Part shown: piece after piece, positions 24,045 to 33,869 of the stretch
How the letters are laid out: each line of letters opens with the position of its first letter
How positions within the stretch are numbered: position 1 is the first letter of the stretch
IMG/VR virus record: IMGVR_UViG_3300048808_000008
Coordinates: 1-64,000 of that record
Origin: a virus
Direction: 5' to 3' (one strand)
DNA: 64,000 nucleotides
Position numbers and translations under genes: made by a program
The notes under the pieces: model-generated
Told to the model about the DNA's origin: nothing
Database searches by the model: none
What the model saw: only the letters and a program-made list of their open reading frames with translations

Positions 24045-24650
24045 ATGCCTGGCAGTGAGTGGATGCCGAGACTTAATCCGGGGCAGAGTGTACCAAACAC
24101 TCTTGAAGAGTGGTATGAGCTTGCCTGTTCACCAGTTTACGCGGATTCGGGCATCCAGAAGCACTTGGCGTGTTTAAGCCGATATGCGGGTGTGTCAAAA
24201 CATGTCGTAGAGCTTGGCACGGGAGGCGGCGACCAATCCACTCTCGCCCTGCTCATTGGGAATCCAAAATCTCTTGACTGTTTCGATATAAGTCCACCAG
24301 GATCCCTGCCGACCATTGAACGACTTGCAGACGAAAGCGGAGTGGCCTTCGAATTCCACTGTGAGGACACGACCAAGGCGGAAGGTATTCAGTCCGATCT
24401 GCTTCTTGTCGATTCTTTGCACACGGCTGCGCAGGTGGAGGCCGAACTCGCCATCTTTGCGCCGCTATGCAGTAAGCGCATAGTCTTTCACGATGTTATC
24501 AGCTTCGGAGATCACGGCCAGACGGATAAACCCGACCAGGGCATCAACTTGGCGATAGCACGGTTTTTATATAAACACCCCGAGTGGAGCGTCGAGCGAT
24601 ATTCAGAAGAGGACAACGGACTTCTGACACTGCGGCGCGGATGCACATGA
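24045..24650 (+). CDS. Class I SAM-dependent methyltransferase
   Basis: 201 residues. Motif I VVELGTGGGDQSTLA near 58-72, an acidic second strand (LDCFDIS) and LLLVDSLHT as the post-I/IV region indicate a Rossmann methyltransferase, close to the Methyltransf_24 type seen in sugar clusters. Among glycosyltransferases it probably methylates a sugar; protein methylation is an alternative. Start chosen with GGAAGG upstream. Its TGA overlaps the ATG of a short remnant reading frame. Confidence 0.8.
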   Translation: MPGSEWMPRLNPGQSVPNTLEEWYELACSPVYADSGIQKHLACLSRYAGVSKHVVELGTGGGDQSTLALLIGNPKSLDCFDISPPGSLPTIERLADESGVAFEFHCEDTTKAEGIQSDLLLVDSLHTAAQVEAELAIFAPLCSKRIVFHDVISFGDHGQTDKPDQGINLAIARFLYKHPEWSVERYSEEDNGLLTLRRGCT

Positions 24651-24715
24651 GAACAGTAGTCCCGGAAAACAACCTATCTGTTATCAGTGTGTTAACAGTT
24701 AACGGAACCTTATGA
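24647..24715 (+). pseudogene. Remnant of a duplicated glycosyltransferase start
   Basis: 22 codons beginning MRTVVPEN; the next gene begins MRTIIPEN, and the DNA around both starts is nearly the same. The frame continues SVISVLTVNGTL, typical of a family-2 glycosyltransferase first strand, then stops, overlapping the next start by four bases. It looks like a second glycosyltransferase gene lost by internal deletion, or a short translated leader that keeps coupling. Confidence 0.6.
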
Positions 24716-25536
24716 GAACAATCATCCCGGAAAACCCTAAGATCGGAATCTGTTTGGCGACTCACGCAGCCGTTCCATATATCGACACGGGCCTAGCTTG
24801 CCTCAGACGGCACGAGCCGCAAATAAAAGTGCTCGTGCATGACGATTTTTCCAACGACCGGCTAAAACTCAACCTCTTGTGCGACAAGTACGGGGCCGAT
24901 TTCTTTACCACGGAGTACCGCAAAGTCGAGACTGTCGGGGACTTGTCCAGCTTTGCCGAAGCCCTCCGGTGGGGACAGGAAAACAATCTCGATATTGTCG
25001 TGAAGTGTTCGCGCAGGTTCATTGCGGATCGTCCGTGGTCCTCTGAGCTTGCGAACCTGATGCACTCCACGCAGTATGTGACCGCGACTGGGCACACCCC
25101 TGAATTTGGCTTTGGCTTTCGGTCCGAGTGGGTCGCCATGCACGTTCCGACATGGGTAGGATGCGGTGCGTACGCGGCGATGGCTGAAACGGCGAGGCAG
25201 AATCAATACTACGATCCGCTTCCCGAAGCGTGGTATCACCATCGGGCGCGGCAGGCACACGCCTTCGCCCATCCACAGGATGAGCCGACGTGCCATCAGA
25301 ACAATTCCAATCATCCAGACTGTGATTTTCTGGTGATGAGCGAAAGCAGGTTCGCTAGGCCCGCGACGTGCGATGCGTACATTTGGTTCGCGTCCTTGCT
25401 TGGACTGGCGCGAAAGCAGATCGTTCCGAACGTCTATTGGCACGATTCTAGGACGCCATTCGATTACTTCCAGCTTGCCAAGAAGTACGATCTCTGTTAT
25501 GAGCCGGCCGAATTCATGATCACTCCAGGAGAATGA
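24712..25536 (+). CDS. Glycosyltransferase family 2-like protein
   Basis: 274 residues. N-terminal IGICLATHAAVPYIDTGLACL and VLVHDDFSND resemble the GT-A nucleotide-sugar site, with the DD near residue 44; LDIVVKCSRRF follows at about 93. The C-terminal half is His/Trp-rich and not family-typical. Start overlaps the remnant frame (ATGA) and its own end overlaps the next gene, so it is part of a tight operon. Confidence 0.7.
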   Translation: MRTIIPENPKIGICLATHAAVPYIDTGLACLRRHEPQIKVLVHDDFSNDRLKLNLLCDKYGADFFTTEYRKVETVGDLSSFAEALRWGQENNLDIVVKCSRRFIADRPWSSELANLMHSTQYVTATGHTPEFGFGFRSEWVAMHVPTWVGCGAYAAMAETARQNQYYDPLPEAWYHHRARQAHAFAHPQDEPTCHQNNSNHPDCDFLVMSESRFARPATCDAYIWFASLLGLARKQIVPNVYWHDSRTPFDYFQLAKKYDLCYEPAEFMITPGE

Positions 25537-26621
25537 GGCAACTTATCCTCGATCACCGGACGGCAGCAGGCGATATCGTCGTTCTTACCGCCGCAATCAG
25601 GGCGCTTCACGATACGCACCCCGGCTTGTTTGAAACGGACTATATAGGCGTCCATTCCCGCTTCTCCGACGGCAACAACCTATTCGCCGGGAACCCGTAC
25701 ATCACCGAGCTATATAAGGGCGATCCGAACGTCAATCAAGCCAACTGCTGTGCGGGAATTCCTTACCTCATGGTCGAATACGGGCGCGGCGGTCGGGGCG
25801 TGAACGGATGCGGGCGGCCGTTCCACTTCCTCTCGGCGTTCGTAGAGGACTTGAGCCAGATGCTCGGCGTCTACATCGAGCTGAAGGAGTTCCGACCCGA
25901 TCTCTACCTGTCCGACGAAGAACGTGAGCCGTGGCCCGGACTGCCGGAAAAGTACATCGTGATCGACGCCGGGACGAAGCGCGACATGACTACGAAGGGA
26001 TGGAGCGTCCATCGCTACCAGCAGGTGGTAAACACGCTAAAGGACCGCATAGCATTCGTGCAGGTGGGTTCTGCCGTAGATTTGCACCCGGCACTGGAGA
26101 ACGTGGTCAACTTGGTCGGGCAAACGAGCCTGCGGGATCTGATCCGCGTCATCTCGCGGTCATCGCTCGTGCTTACCCCGATCTCGTTGCCGATGCACCT
26201 ATGCGCGGGCGTGCCATTTCCGGACGAACCTAATCCGTTGGCGCCACGCACGGTTGCAGAGCGGCACAAGTACCGTACGCAGGTTCTCTTGGCGCAGCGG
26301 GCACAAGGAATGCGGCCTCCCGACATCCCCGAGATACCGCAGCGTAGAAACCGGCCGTGCGTAGTCCTTGCGGGACAGCGTGAACCTCGCCATTGGGAAC
26401 AGTATCCCGCGCATACCCATCTCGGCACGGAAGGGCATCTTGTTTGCGGCGTACTTCCTGGAAACGGATGCTGGCGTAACAAGACAGTGCGGATAGAAAA
26501 CGATACAGACACATCGGTGTGCTTCCGCGCTATGCAGGATGAAGCAGGCCAGTGGGTTCCCGAATGTCTTCACCGAGTATCCGTAGAGGACGTGGTTCGC
26601 GCAATCGAAGTGTGGCTATAA
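25533..26621 (+). CDS. Glycosyltransferase family 9-like (heptosyltransferase fold)
   Basis: 362 residues. GDIVVLTAAIRALHDTHPG at the N-terminus, YIVIDAGTKRDMTTKGW in the middle and VGQTSLRDLIRVISRSSLVLTPISLPMHLCAG near 205-230 follow the GT-B order of family 9 enzymes. Usual family activity is transfer of heptose or a related sugar to lipopolysaccharide core. The C-terminal 110 residues carry several Cys and are not standard. Start overlaps the upstream stop by four bases. Confidence 0.78.
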   Translation: MRQLILDHRTAAGDIVVLTAAIRALHDTHPGLFETDYIGVHSRFSDGNNLFAGNPYITELYKGDPNVNQANCCAGIPYLMVEYGRGGRGVNGCGRPFHFLSAFVEDLSQMLGVYIELKEFRPDLYLSDEEREPWPGLPEKYIVIDAGTKRDMTTKGWSVHRYQQVVNTLKDRIAFVQVGSAVDLHPALENVVNLVGQTSLRDLIRVISRSSLVLTPISLPMHLCAGVPFPDEPNPLAPRTVAERHKYRTQVLLAQRAQGMRPPDIPEIPQRRNRPCVVLAGQREPRHWEQYPAHTHLGTEGHLVCGVLPGNGCWRNKTVRIENDTDTSVCFRAMQDEAGQWVPECLHRVSVEDVVRAIEVWL

Positions 26622-26622
26622 C

Positions 26623-27354
26623 ATGACAGGAACAGACTTCATCGCCGCCGGCCAACTTCGACTCAGAGAATCGCTGAGTACGTCGGCCATGCAACAAGCC
26701 CAACTTTGGCCTCGCCATGTGCGCCGCGCGGCCAACGATGTTGCAAAGCTCACGTGGTCCCTACAAAGGACCGCGACCATAGACGTTGTGGCGAATCAGG
26801 TTCAGTATACGATGCCGTCACGCATGTTCTACGTGAGCACGGTTTGCGTAAACGACGGTTTCGGCAACATCTGGCCACTTGGTTCCTCGAACGAGGCCCT
26901 GGCGGACAACCAACTTTGGAACTGGCGCGCGAGTGGGAATGTCACAGGGCCGACCTATCAGGGGGTGCCTTCCGCGTGTATTGTCGAGGGACTGCAGACA
27001 TTTAAGCTCATTCCGGTACCGAATTATTCGGTTGAGGACGGCTTGATTGTTGGCGGCTACTTCGGTGTGGACAAATGGTGGAGCATGTCCGACGAATGCC
27101 CACTCCCGGACGACGAAGAGTACAACGAGGCCGTCGAGGTCGGCGCGTGCTATCGGCGCTGCATGGAGATGAAGTCGGTCGATCCGCTATACGCGGCCGG
27201 GGCAGTCGATTATAAATTGCAGGCCGACGAGATCATACGCAACCTCTATCGCCAGTCCACGACGGCCAACCAGTCGCGGCGCGATGGCACGATACCCTCT
27301 CTTGGAAACCGGATGGGCAATTGGGGTGCGGCCGGATGGAACTGGGTGGGATAA
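26623..27354 (+). CDS. Putative head-tail adaptor (neck) protein
   Basis: 243 residues. A helical N-terminus (LRESLSTSAMQQAQLW...RAANDVAKLTW) is followed by strand-rich TATIDVVANQVQYTMPSRMFYV and an acidic helical end, the general layout of portal-side adaptors. It starts the second structural run after the sugar genes. The family is not certain. Confidence 0.5.
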   Translation: MTGTDFIAAGQLRLRESLSTSAMQQAQLWPRHVRRAANDVAKLTWSLQRTATIDVVANQVQYTMPSRMFYVSTVCVNDGFGNIWPLGSSNEALADNQLWNWRASGNVTGPTYQGVPSACIVEGLQTFKLIPVPNYSVEDGLIVGGYFGVDKWWSMSDECPLPDDEEYNEAVEVGACYRRCMEMKSVDPLYAAGAVDYKLQADEIIRNLYRQSTTANQSRRDGTIPSLGNRMGNWGAAGWNWVG

Positions 27355-28311
27355 ATGGGCTATACCACACAAGACGTTTGGAACCTCGCGCTTACGATGC
27401 TCGCGCAGCCGTCCACGTTCATCGCTTCAGGCTTGCCGAGCGGTGGCGGCCAGAACGATCAGTATACGATCACGCCGACCATTCAGGCGATCCTGTGGAT
27501 GATCGAAGGGCAGAACAGGCTCGGCAGGCTCTGTACGCCGATCCCGGACACCGTGAATTACAGCGGTGCGGCTGGTCAACCCGCTACGGGACCGTATTCG
27601 GCAATGTCCAGTGCGTCCGGTCGTCCTTTGTACCGGCCAACACAGATGGCTATCGGCAGCGCGATACTCGCGGCGACCAACACGGGGTATCTGCGCGGCC
27701 CGTACAGCTGGTATCCGAACGATCCTGCAACCGGTAATCCGACCGCTTGGGCCGACAACGATACCGTGGCGCTCATTGGCTCGGGCGTATACGCGACGAC
27801 GCCGACATTCACAATCAACGGCTATTTCCTGCCGCAGCCGGTTAAATACCTGTTCAGCGGGGCAACGGTCGCAACGGCCACTCTTAGCGTGGCAACCGGC
27901 CCGATTGGCAACAATCCTGCGGCTGGGGACATCATCTATCTGTCGGGAGGCTCTGTCACGCCCGGCAACTACACCGTTGCCTCGGTCACGAATTCTACCA
28001 CGCTCGTGCTGACAACGAACCCCGGCAACTCCAGCGGGAACGTGAATGGCGCAAGCCCATTGGATGCTTTTCTTGACGACTTCCGCTTCCGCGCTCTGGG
28101 TTACTACGTGGCATGGGAAACGGCCCAGAAGAACATGTACAACCAGCGGTTGGCCCAGCAGATCGCGCCGTGCGCAAATGAGTGGATAGGCAGCGTGAAA
28201 GAGATTTACGACCGCGTGATCGAGAATGATCCTACACTGGCAGGAATCTTCGCGCCGGAACCAATCGACGCGCAAATCCAGCTCATCAAGCAGATGTTCC
28301 CGAGAACCTAA
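27355..28311 (+). CDS. Hypothetical structural protein
   Basis: 318 residues, starting immediately after the previous stop. Residues 165-235 are Gly/Thr/Ser-rich strands (GATVATATLSVATGPIG) inserted between helical ends. No family recognised; context suggests a neck or tail component. Confidence 0.65.
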   Translation: MGYTTQDVWNLALTMLAQPSTFIASGLPSGGGQNDQYTITPTIQAILWMIEGQNRLGRLCTPIPDTVNYSGAAGQPATGPYSAMSSASGRPLYRPTQMAIGSAILAATNTGYLRGPYSWYPNDPATGNPTAWADNDTVALIGSGVYATTPTFTINGYFLPQPVKYLFSGATVATATLSVATGPIGNNPAAGDIIYLSGGSVTPGNYTVASVTNSTTLVLTTNPGNSSGNVNGASPLDAFLDDFRFRALGYYVAWETAQKNMYNQRLAQQIAPCANEWIGSVKEIYDRVIENDPTLAGIFAPEPIDAQIQLIKQMFPRT

Positions 28312-28812
28312 ATGTCAAGCTCTTCGTCACTTTCAGGCCCAACTACGCGCCAAGGGGCTCTCTTGGTCAATCCGGACAGCCGAACGACCGAAGTGCTCAC
28401 CGGTGCCGGGAATCTTCAGATCGGCGCGTACGTCCCGCTGGAGGTCATGAATCGGTACGCGGGAATCTTCCCGACAACCGGCTTCGATTCGGTCACGCTG
28501 AACTACGCCAACATCTCCGGGCAGCCACTTTCAATGACTTTCTCTGTCACCCTCTGGATGAGCGACGCCGGGTACGTATTTGTCTGCACGGACAATATCA
28601 CCCAACTTCTGATCTCCGGCGTGAACGGCGCATTCTTCAGCGCGAATGCGGCTAATATCAACCAGAGGAACTTCAACGCTTTTGCTACGGCCCTTCAGCC
28701 GTGCGGGAACGCGAGTCGCTACGGCGCGTGCGATTTGTTGCCAAACCAGGTTAGGCCGACCGTCTGGTATCGCGACGGCGTGCTCATTCCACAACCCAAC
28801 ATAGCGGAGTAA
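28312..28812 (+). CDS. Hypothetical structural protein
   Basis: 166 residues, beta-rich with few charges (GAYVPLEVMNRYAGIFP, PLSMTFSVTLWMSDAGYVFV). Starts with no gap after the previous gene. Unrecognised virion-type sequence. Confidence 0.65.
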   Translation: MSSSSSLSGPTTRQGALLVNPDSRTTEVLTGAGNLQIGAYVPLEVMNRYAGIFPTTGFDSVTLNYANISGQPLSMTFSVTLWMSDAGYVFVCTDNITQLLISGVNGAFFSANAANINQRNFNAFATALQPCGNASRYGACDLLPNQVRPTVWYRDGVLIPQPNIAE

Positions 28813-28814
28813 CG

Positions 28815-29165
28815 ATGATTCACAGAATAGACAACGGCGGCGAATGGCGCATAGACAGGATCGTTTATTCGCCCGAGGCCGAGAACAAGATTCCCGTCGA
28901 GCACGCACAGGTCGTGTTCACAGTTTGGCATAAGCGGCACGCGGTCGGCAGGTTCCGACTTCTCGTGCCGCTCACGGCGACACCGAAGGAGATCGAGCGC
29001 ATAATGGAGGCTTGGCTCTTACAGGTCGTGTCGGGGAAGATCGACCTTCAGCTTGCGGTGCACCGGGCCGAAGTGAGCGATGTTGCGGCGGGTAAGCGGC
29101 ATGAGCCTGTTAAAGAGCGCGGCCTGTTCATACCGCCCCATCTTCAAAGGACGCCCGGACTGTAA
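28815..29165 (+). CDS. Hypothetical protein
   Basis: 116 residues, basic, mixed alpha/beta (WRIDRIVYSPEAENKIPVEH; RIMEAWLLQVVSGKIDLQ). GCGGAG precedes the start. Last gene before a strong terminator. Function not recognised. Confidence 0.65.
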   Translation: MIHRIDNGGEWRIDRIVYSPEAENKIPVEHAQVVFTVWHKRHAVGRFRLLVPLTATPKEIERIMEAWLLQVVSGKIDLQLAVHRAEVSDVAAGKRHEPVKERGLFIPPHLQRTPGL

Positions 29166-29259
29166 ATGGGGTAGAATATCGTATTTGGAAAGGGTGGCCT
29201 CCCGAAAGAGCCGTCCACGAACCCTTGCACCCAAACTCAAAGCGAAAATAGTCGTTTAG

Positions 29260-29282
29260 GCCCTCCGAAGTGAGGGCTTTTT
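29260..29282 (+). terminator. Rho-independent terminator
   Basis: GCCCTC (29260-29265), loop CGAAGT, GAGGGC (29272-29277), then five T. Closes the neck-gene transcript; the next gene starts seven bases after the T run, so it must be reached by read-through or an unseen promoter. Confidence 0.88.
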
Positions 29283-29288
29283 CATGCA

Positions 29289-32200
29289 ATGCCTACAAGC
29301 AGCGATAATCCCTATCTAAATCTTGGCTCGACAACTTTTGACGAGTCGAGGGGCTTCGTCGGCCTGGACCTCTTCCAGAACCCACAGGACCTAGCCTCGT
29401 CGTATCTGATGCAGGCGGATAACTGCAACCTGCTCGCGGGGATGCTGCCAAGCCGCCCTGGTATCAACGGCGTGTTCGGCGCAAGTAATTCATCGCCGGG
29501 ATCGGTCGGTTCGTCGTACGGCTCGGGCAATCGTTCGTCCGGCAGTTGGTACAGCGAGGGCGACACATTCTATACCGTTCCGAGCGGCCCGTGTTACGGG
29601 ATTGCTAGTTTTACCGACACGTCGGGGAATATGTGGATCGTCTTCACTGACAGCAACGGGCGCATCTACAAGACGCTGAGAGGATCGCAAAGTTATACGG
29701 AACTATTGACGGTTGGCGGCGGTCATTACAACTTCACTCCGGGCAGTCTGGACGCTTCCCGACCGGATGGGTTTCTGTACCTAGTGGACGGATCGCATCC
29801 GCTCACCCGGCTAAACCTGTCGGGCGGCTATCCAGCGTACTCTATGATTGCGCCGGCGCAGTCCCCGGCCGCTGTGCTCACGTCGAACACGCTCTTTGCC
29901 GCAAACACTGGGAGCCAGTGGAGTTTTGACGGGCAAGCTACGGCAATCAATACGTCGATTGTGACCGCTAACCTGCTGAACACCGGCGCATGGACAGTCA
30001 CGAATAGTGCCGGGCCCGGCTATGGCACCGGCGTGAACATGATAAACGCGGCCGTGAATATCTGTCTTGCGGGAGGCAGTGACGCGACGGGTGCATTCCT
30101 TGCGGTGTCGGCGCTTTCGGGCAGCACGGGGGAAAGCCCGAACCTGTATCCTTCCCGGTTCCACTTCCTCATCCAAGGGATAAAAGACGGCCAGTTCCAC
30201 GGACAGGGTAACAGCTATAGCGCGAACGTCATCATCACGGCGTTCGACTCGAATCAGAATAACCTCGGTCAAGGTGTCTTTAACGTCAATCCCGCCCAGG
30301 GCGCGACAACACTGTTCGACACTGTGTTCGACTTCTCTGGCGCAGGCGCAACGGTCGCCTATCTTAAGGTGCAGATGGTTAAGTCCAGCGATTCCAACTC
30401 CGGGAATTTATGGCTCGCCAATGCGCTGCTTTACCCAATCACCGTACAAACCCAGATCATCAGCGGTGCGACCAGCACCGTCTTTATCCCGTCGATCAGT
30501 GGCGGTCTAACGGGGACCTCGCCCGGAAACGCCTCTAGCAGCAGTTCGAGCAGTCTGAACGCGGGGGGCCAAATCGTGCCAACGAGCACGACTGACATCG
30601 GCGCCGCTGCTAACATTCTGGACTATCAGGAAACCTCTTGGACATTCACGTTCCCCGGCTCACCAGTTGACCTTTCGACGACCGACCGGCTCGTGATCGG
30701 CCTCAATCCGAACGCCGTGGCATCCTGGGGCGGACAGAGCACGAACGGGGTGGACACGACCGGCCTGAACTTTGCGCTCACGCTTTTGCAAACCGGCGGC
30801 GGTGCATATCTGGCCGACAATGGAACCAGCATCTCGGCCGACAGCACCGGGCTTGACTGCGACATATCGACGCTCACGGTTGCCGAGCGGCAGAATATCA
30901 CGGGCCTGAAACTCACTTTCTTATCGAACATCCTGTGGGGCAGCCCGAACTATGCTTTCCAGCTTGGGCCGGTACTTGCTCCGGGCAATCTCTCGATTGG
31001 CGACTCGCCCTACACGTACTACGTGACCGAGACGGCACAGATGGACTCCGTGAACAATATCGAGTCTAACCCGTCCCTGCCGTCGGTTCAGGTTCTGCCG
31101 ACATTCGCGCAGGCCACCGGATCTATTACGATCCCGTCCGACTGCCCGAAGAACCCGGCGTCTACTCAGTACAACCTTTACCGGCAAGGGGGCGCGTGGT
31201 CTGATATTCGGCTTATCGCAACGGTCAATATCGGGAGCACCGTTGCGATGGGCGCGGACCCGAGCAATCCGTACTACGCCTACAGCGCAGGCGTTTTTAC
31301 GGACAATACGCCCGACTTGTTCTTGACAGGCGTTGCCCTCATGTCTTTCTCGAAAGACCCTATGCCTGCGAATGCGCAGGCAATCGCGACGTGGCAGGGC
31401 CGCAACTGGGTAGCGGTCGGAAACACAATTTACTGCTCGTGGCTCTATGCGAGCACGGGGAGCGCCGCGCTTCTCACGACCCTTGTTCAGAATCCGAATG
31501 ACCCGAACTTCTCGATAGCGGGCTTCAATACATCGCTCTCGCCTGACCCGTCTGATACGGTCGTGCGGATGATTCCTTACGGAACGCCGGTCGTGGCAGG
31601 GAACGAGTTCGGAGGCGGCTTGCTCGTGCTCTGCCAGCGCAGCGTATGGGTAGTGCAAGGACTCGACGCGAGCAATTTCTCAATCCAGCAGTTACCGTAC
31701 TCGGACGGAGTGGGGCTTGTGGCGCGGCGTGGCGTAACCGTTATCTCTCCGAACGAGATTGCATTCCTCGGCCCGGACCGTATCCATCAGTTTCCGTTGA
31801 AGCTCGACAATCCGCTGAAGGACTTCGGGCTTCCGATCCAGCCGCAACTTTACCCGAACACGACGAACGGCACACTCCAGATTCCCAGTGCGTTCGCGAA
31901 CGCCTTTGCCATCTTCCACGACGCGGCCATGTACGTGTGCGTTCCGCTTCCGGGCGGATCGTCGAACTCGGTCATTTGGAAGTACGACTTCCGAAGCGGA
32001 CCGGGATGGACGCGGTGGAGTCAGTTCTGCGATGCAACGCCGAACGACACGTTCAATATGGCGTTCACATCCGCCATGAGCTTGCCGCCCAATGCGGCCA
32101 GCGGATCGGCTGAGAACCTGTACCTGTGGGGAACGAACGGACAGATGAGTCTCGTGAGCGGAACGACGGATAGCGCGACGCCGATCTCGGGCGCAGTCAA

Positions 32201-32567
32201 TATCGCCTTCTCGATCACGGTCAATGCGAAGCGGCCGGGCTTCTTCTACCGCTACAAGCGGCGTGTTCTCTACTATATTCTGGCAATGCTGGAATGGTGG
32301 GAGATCGAAGCGGTCATGAACGGCACGCTTACAGCGACTGCGCAGGCGTACACGTACGGGCCGACCGGTCCTGCGGCAATTGCGGGAGCGAAAACGGTCC
32401 AGCCCTACCTGCTTGCGGGAACCGGCGAGGGTTACACACAGAACGCTCCGAGCGGACTTATCGAAGGACAGTACCTTACGCTTCAACTTACCGGTTCGGT
32501 TAGCCAGCAAGCTATTCTACGCGGCGTGCGCGGCTGGATCACCGGCACGTCAACTCAGGCCGACTAA
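29289..32567 (+). CDS. Large tail nozzle-like structural protein
   Basis: 1092 residues, nearly all beta, low in charge. The start (QADNCNLLAGMLPSRPGINGVF) is like phage stabilisation/nozzle proteins, in which the first strand set names the list of virion genes and a RPG motif follows. Later parts such as LLVLCQRSVWVVQGLD, VGLVARRGVTVISPNEIAFLG and the SGPGWTRWSQF segment resemble beta-propeller blades of P22 gp10-type proteins. It probably closes the portal channel and links to the needle or fibre. No clear ribosome site is visible. Confidence 0.65.
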   Translation: MPTSSDNPYLNLGSTTFDESRGFVGLDLFQNPQDLASSYLMQADNCNLLAGMLPSRPGINGVFGASNSSPGSVGSSYGSGNRSSGSWYSEGDTFYTVPSGPCYGIASFTDTSGNMWIVFTDSNGRIYKTLRGSQSYTELLTVGGGHYNFTPGSLDASRPDGFLYLVDGSHPLTRLNLSGGYPAYSMIAPAQSPAAVLTSNTLFAANTGSQWSFDGQATAINTSIVTANLLNTGAWTVTNSAGPGYGTGVNMINAAVNICLAGGSDATGAFLAVSALSGSTGESPNLYPSRFHFLIQGIKDGQFHGQGNSYSANVIITAFDSNQNNLGQGVFNVNPAQGATTLFDTVFDFSGAGATVAYLKVQMVKSSDSNSGNLWLANALLYPITVQTQIISGATSTVFIPSISGGLTGTSPGNASSSSSSSLNAGGQIVPTSTTDIGAAANILDYQETSWTFTFPGSPVDLSTTDRLVIGLNPNAVASWGGQSTNGVDTTGLNFALTLLQTGGGAYLADNGTSISADSTGLDCDISTLTVAERQNITGLKLTFLSNILWGSPNYAFQLGPVLAPGNLSIGDSPYTYYVTETAQMDSVNNIESNPSLPSVQVLPTFAQATGSITIPSDCPKNPASTQYNLYRQGGAWSDIRLIATVNIGSTVAMGADPSNPYYAYSAGVFTDNTPDLFLTGVALMSFSKDPMPANAQAIATWQGRNWVAVGNTIYCSWLYASTGSAALLTTLVQNPNDPNFSIAGFNTSLSPDPSDTVVRMIPYGTPVVAGNEFGGGLLVLCQRSVWVVQGLDASNFSIQQLPYSDGVGLVARRGVTVISPNEIAFLGPDRIHQFPLKLDNPLKDFGLPIQPQLYPNTTNGTLQIPSAFANAFAIFHDAAMYVCVPLPGGSSNSVIWKYDFRSGPGWTRWSQFCDATPNDTFNMAFTSAMSLPPNAASGSAENLYLWGTNGQMSLVSGTTDSATPISGAVNIAFSITVNAKRPGFFYRYKRRVLYYILAMLEWWEIEAVMNGTLTATAQAYTYGPTGPAAIAGAKTVQPYLLAGTGEGYTQNAPSGLIEGQYLTLQLTGSVSQQAILRGVRGWITGTSTQAD

Positions 32568-32579
32568 AGGAGTCATACC

Positions 32580-33104
32580 ATGTTTGCATACGGCGGAAAT
32601 CCAGGAGAACAAAACGGGCAAGTAGCCATCGCGGCGACATATACGTTCACGGCTTCAATTGCCGGGAGCCTCATGACCGTCACGGGATCGCCGTCCGGCC
32701 TCGCGGTCGGGCAGGTGTTCACCGGCACCGGCGTTCCGGCAGGAACCTTCATAGGATCCCTCGGGACGGGTAGCGGGGGGAACGGCACGTACAACCTCGG
32801 CAACTCGATCAATCCTATTCCCTCCACTTTGGTCATTGCCTCCGAGACAATGACTGTGAGTGGCGCGGTCATTCCGCAGCTTCAGGCCAACAATAACGCC
32901 ATTGATCCGAACCTCGATCAGATGGTCGTGCATATCTGCGCTACAGCCGATGTATTTGTCGGCAAGCCGGGCGTTACGGACACGACGGGATTCCGGGTTC
33001 CGGCAAATATCCCGTGGCGATTCATGGTCCGGTGTCAGCTTGGGGTGAACACGGCAACCACTGCGACCGTGACTTACTTCATCGAATCGCAGTCCGTCGG
33101 ATAA
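32580..33104 (+). CDS. Small beta-rich virion protein
   Basis: 174 residues. GTGVPAGTFIGSLGTGSGGNGTYNL near 50-75 is a repeat-type motif common in phage structural and fibre proteins. AAAGGAG precedes the ATG. Probably a tail accessory protein. Confidence 0.65.
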   Translation: MFAYGGNPGEQNGQVAIAATYTFTASIAGSLMTVTGSPSGLAVGQVFTGTGVPAGTFIGSLGTGSGGNGTYNLGNSINPIPSTLVIASETMTVSGAVIPQLQANNNAIDPNLDQMVVHICATADVFVGKPGVTDTTGFRVPANIPWRFMVRCQLGVNTATTATVTYFIESQSVG

Positions 33105-33114
33105 GGAGCTCGTA

Positions 33115-33867
33115 ATGGGATTCTTTGGAACAGCGCCGACCCTTCAGACAGGCCAAACAGACGCCTACATGGGCGCTCTGAATAACCTTGGAACGCAGAT
33201 TGGCGGCATGAGCGGGATCGCGAATGGAAACTACGCAAACTACAACGCGGCCAACAACAATGCGTTCAACAACTACGCCAAGTACCTGAGCACGAACCCG
33301 GCAACCGACCAGCAGACAGGCCAATATACGGCGAATGCCGAACAGGGTGCAAGTGAAGGGGCTGCACAAGCAGGCGCCGCGCTCGATGAGAGCTTGGCCG
33401 CTCGCGGACTGTCGCCGGGTTCGTCCGCAGCCGTGGGTGGACAGGCGGCCATCCAGGAAGGTCTCGCGGCCAACAACGCCAATATCCAGGCGCAGATCGG
33501 GGAGAACTATCAGAATCAGGCGAACGCGAACAAGGCCGCGCTGTACGGCCTGACGACGGGCGCGGCCAACAACGCCTTCAACCAGGCAGGCAGCTTGAAC
33601 AACGCTCAGGAGGGGATTGACCAGACGCTCTACGGGGACGCCAACCAGCAAGCGCAGCAGCAGTTGCAACTCGCGCAACAGCAGCAGCAAGCAGGATTCC
33701 AGGACATCGGGGCGATTGTCTCGGCCGGAGCGCCGTATTTCGCCAATTTCAATGCGGGCGGCAATCCTCCAGGCGCAGCGGCATCGCCGTCTGGCGCCAA
33801 CCTAGCCCAGTATTCACCGTTTAGCTATCCTCAGCAGTCCCAGTTCGCGTCTGCGGTGAGTTTCTAA
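33115..33867 (+). CDS. Ala/Asn/Gln-rich putative ejection protein
   Basis: 250 residues, helical and rich in Ala, Asn, Gln and Gly, with a Q-run near residue 180-195. Podophage ejection (internal virion) proteins have the same make-up and place, after the tail tube and before the giant internal protein. AAGGAG precedes the ATG. Confidence 0.6.
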   Translation: MGFFGTAPTLQTGQTDAYMGALNNLGTQIGGMSGIANGNYANYNAANNNAFNNYAKYLSTNPATDQQTGQYTANAEQGASEGAAQAGAALDESLAARGLSPGSSAAVGGQAAIQEGLAANNANIQAQIGENYQNQANANKAALYGLTTGAANNAFNQAGSLNNAQEGIDQTLYGDANQQAQQQLQLAQQQQQAGFQDIGAIVSAGAPYFANFNAGGNPPGAAASPSGANLAQYSPFSYPQQSQFASAVSF

Positions 33868-33869
33868 CC

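Noticed and set aside
31692-32510. 272-codon minus-strand frame opposite the nozzle-like gene
   Set aside because: Shadow frame; Arg-rich, no ribosome site, on the opposite strand of a complete large gene.
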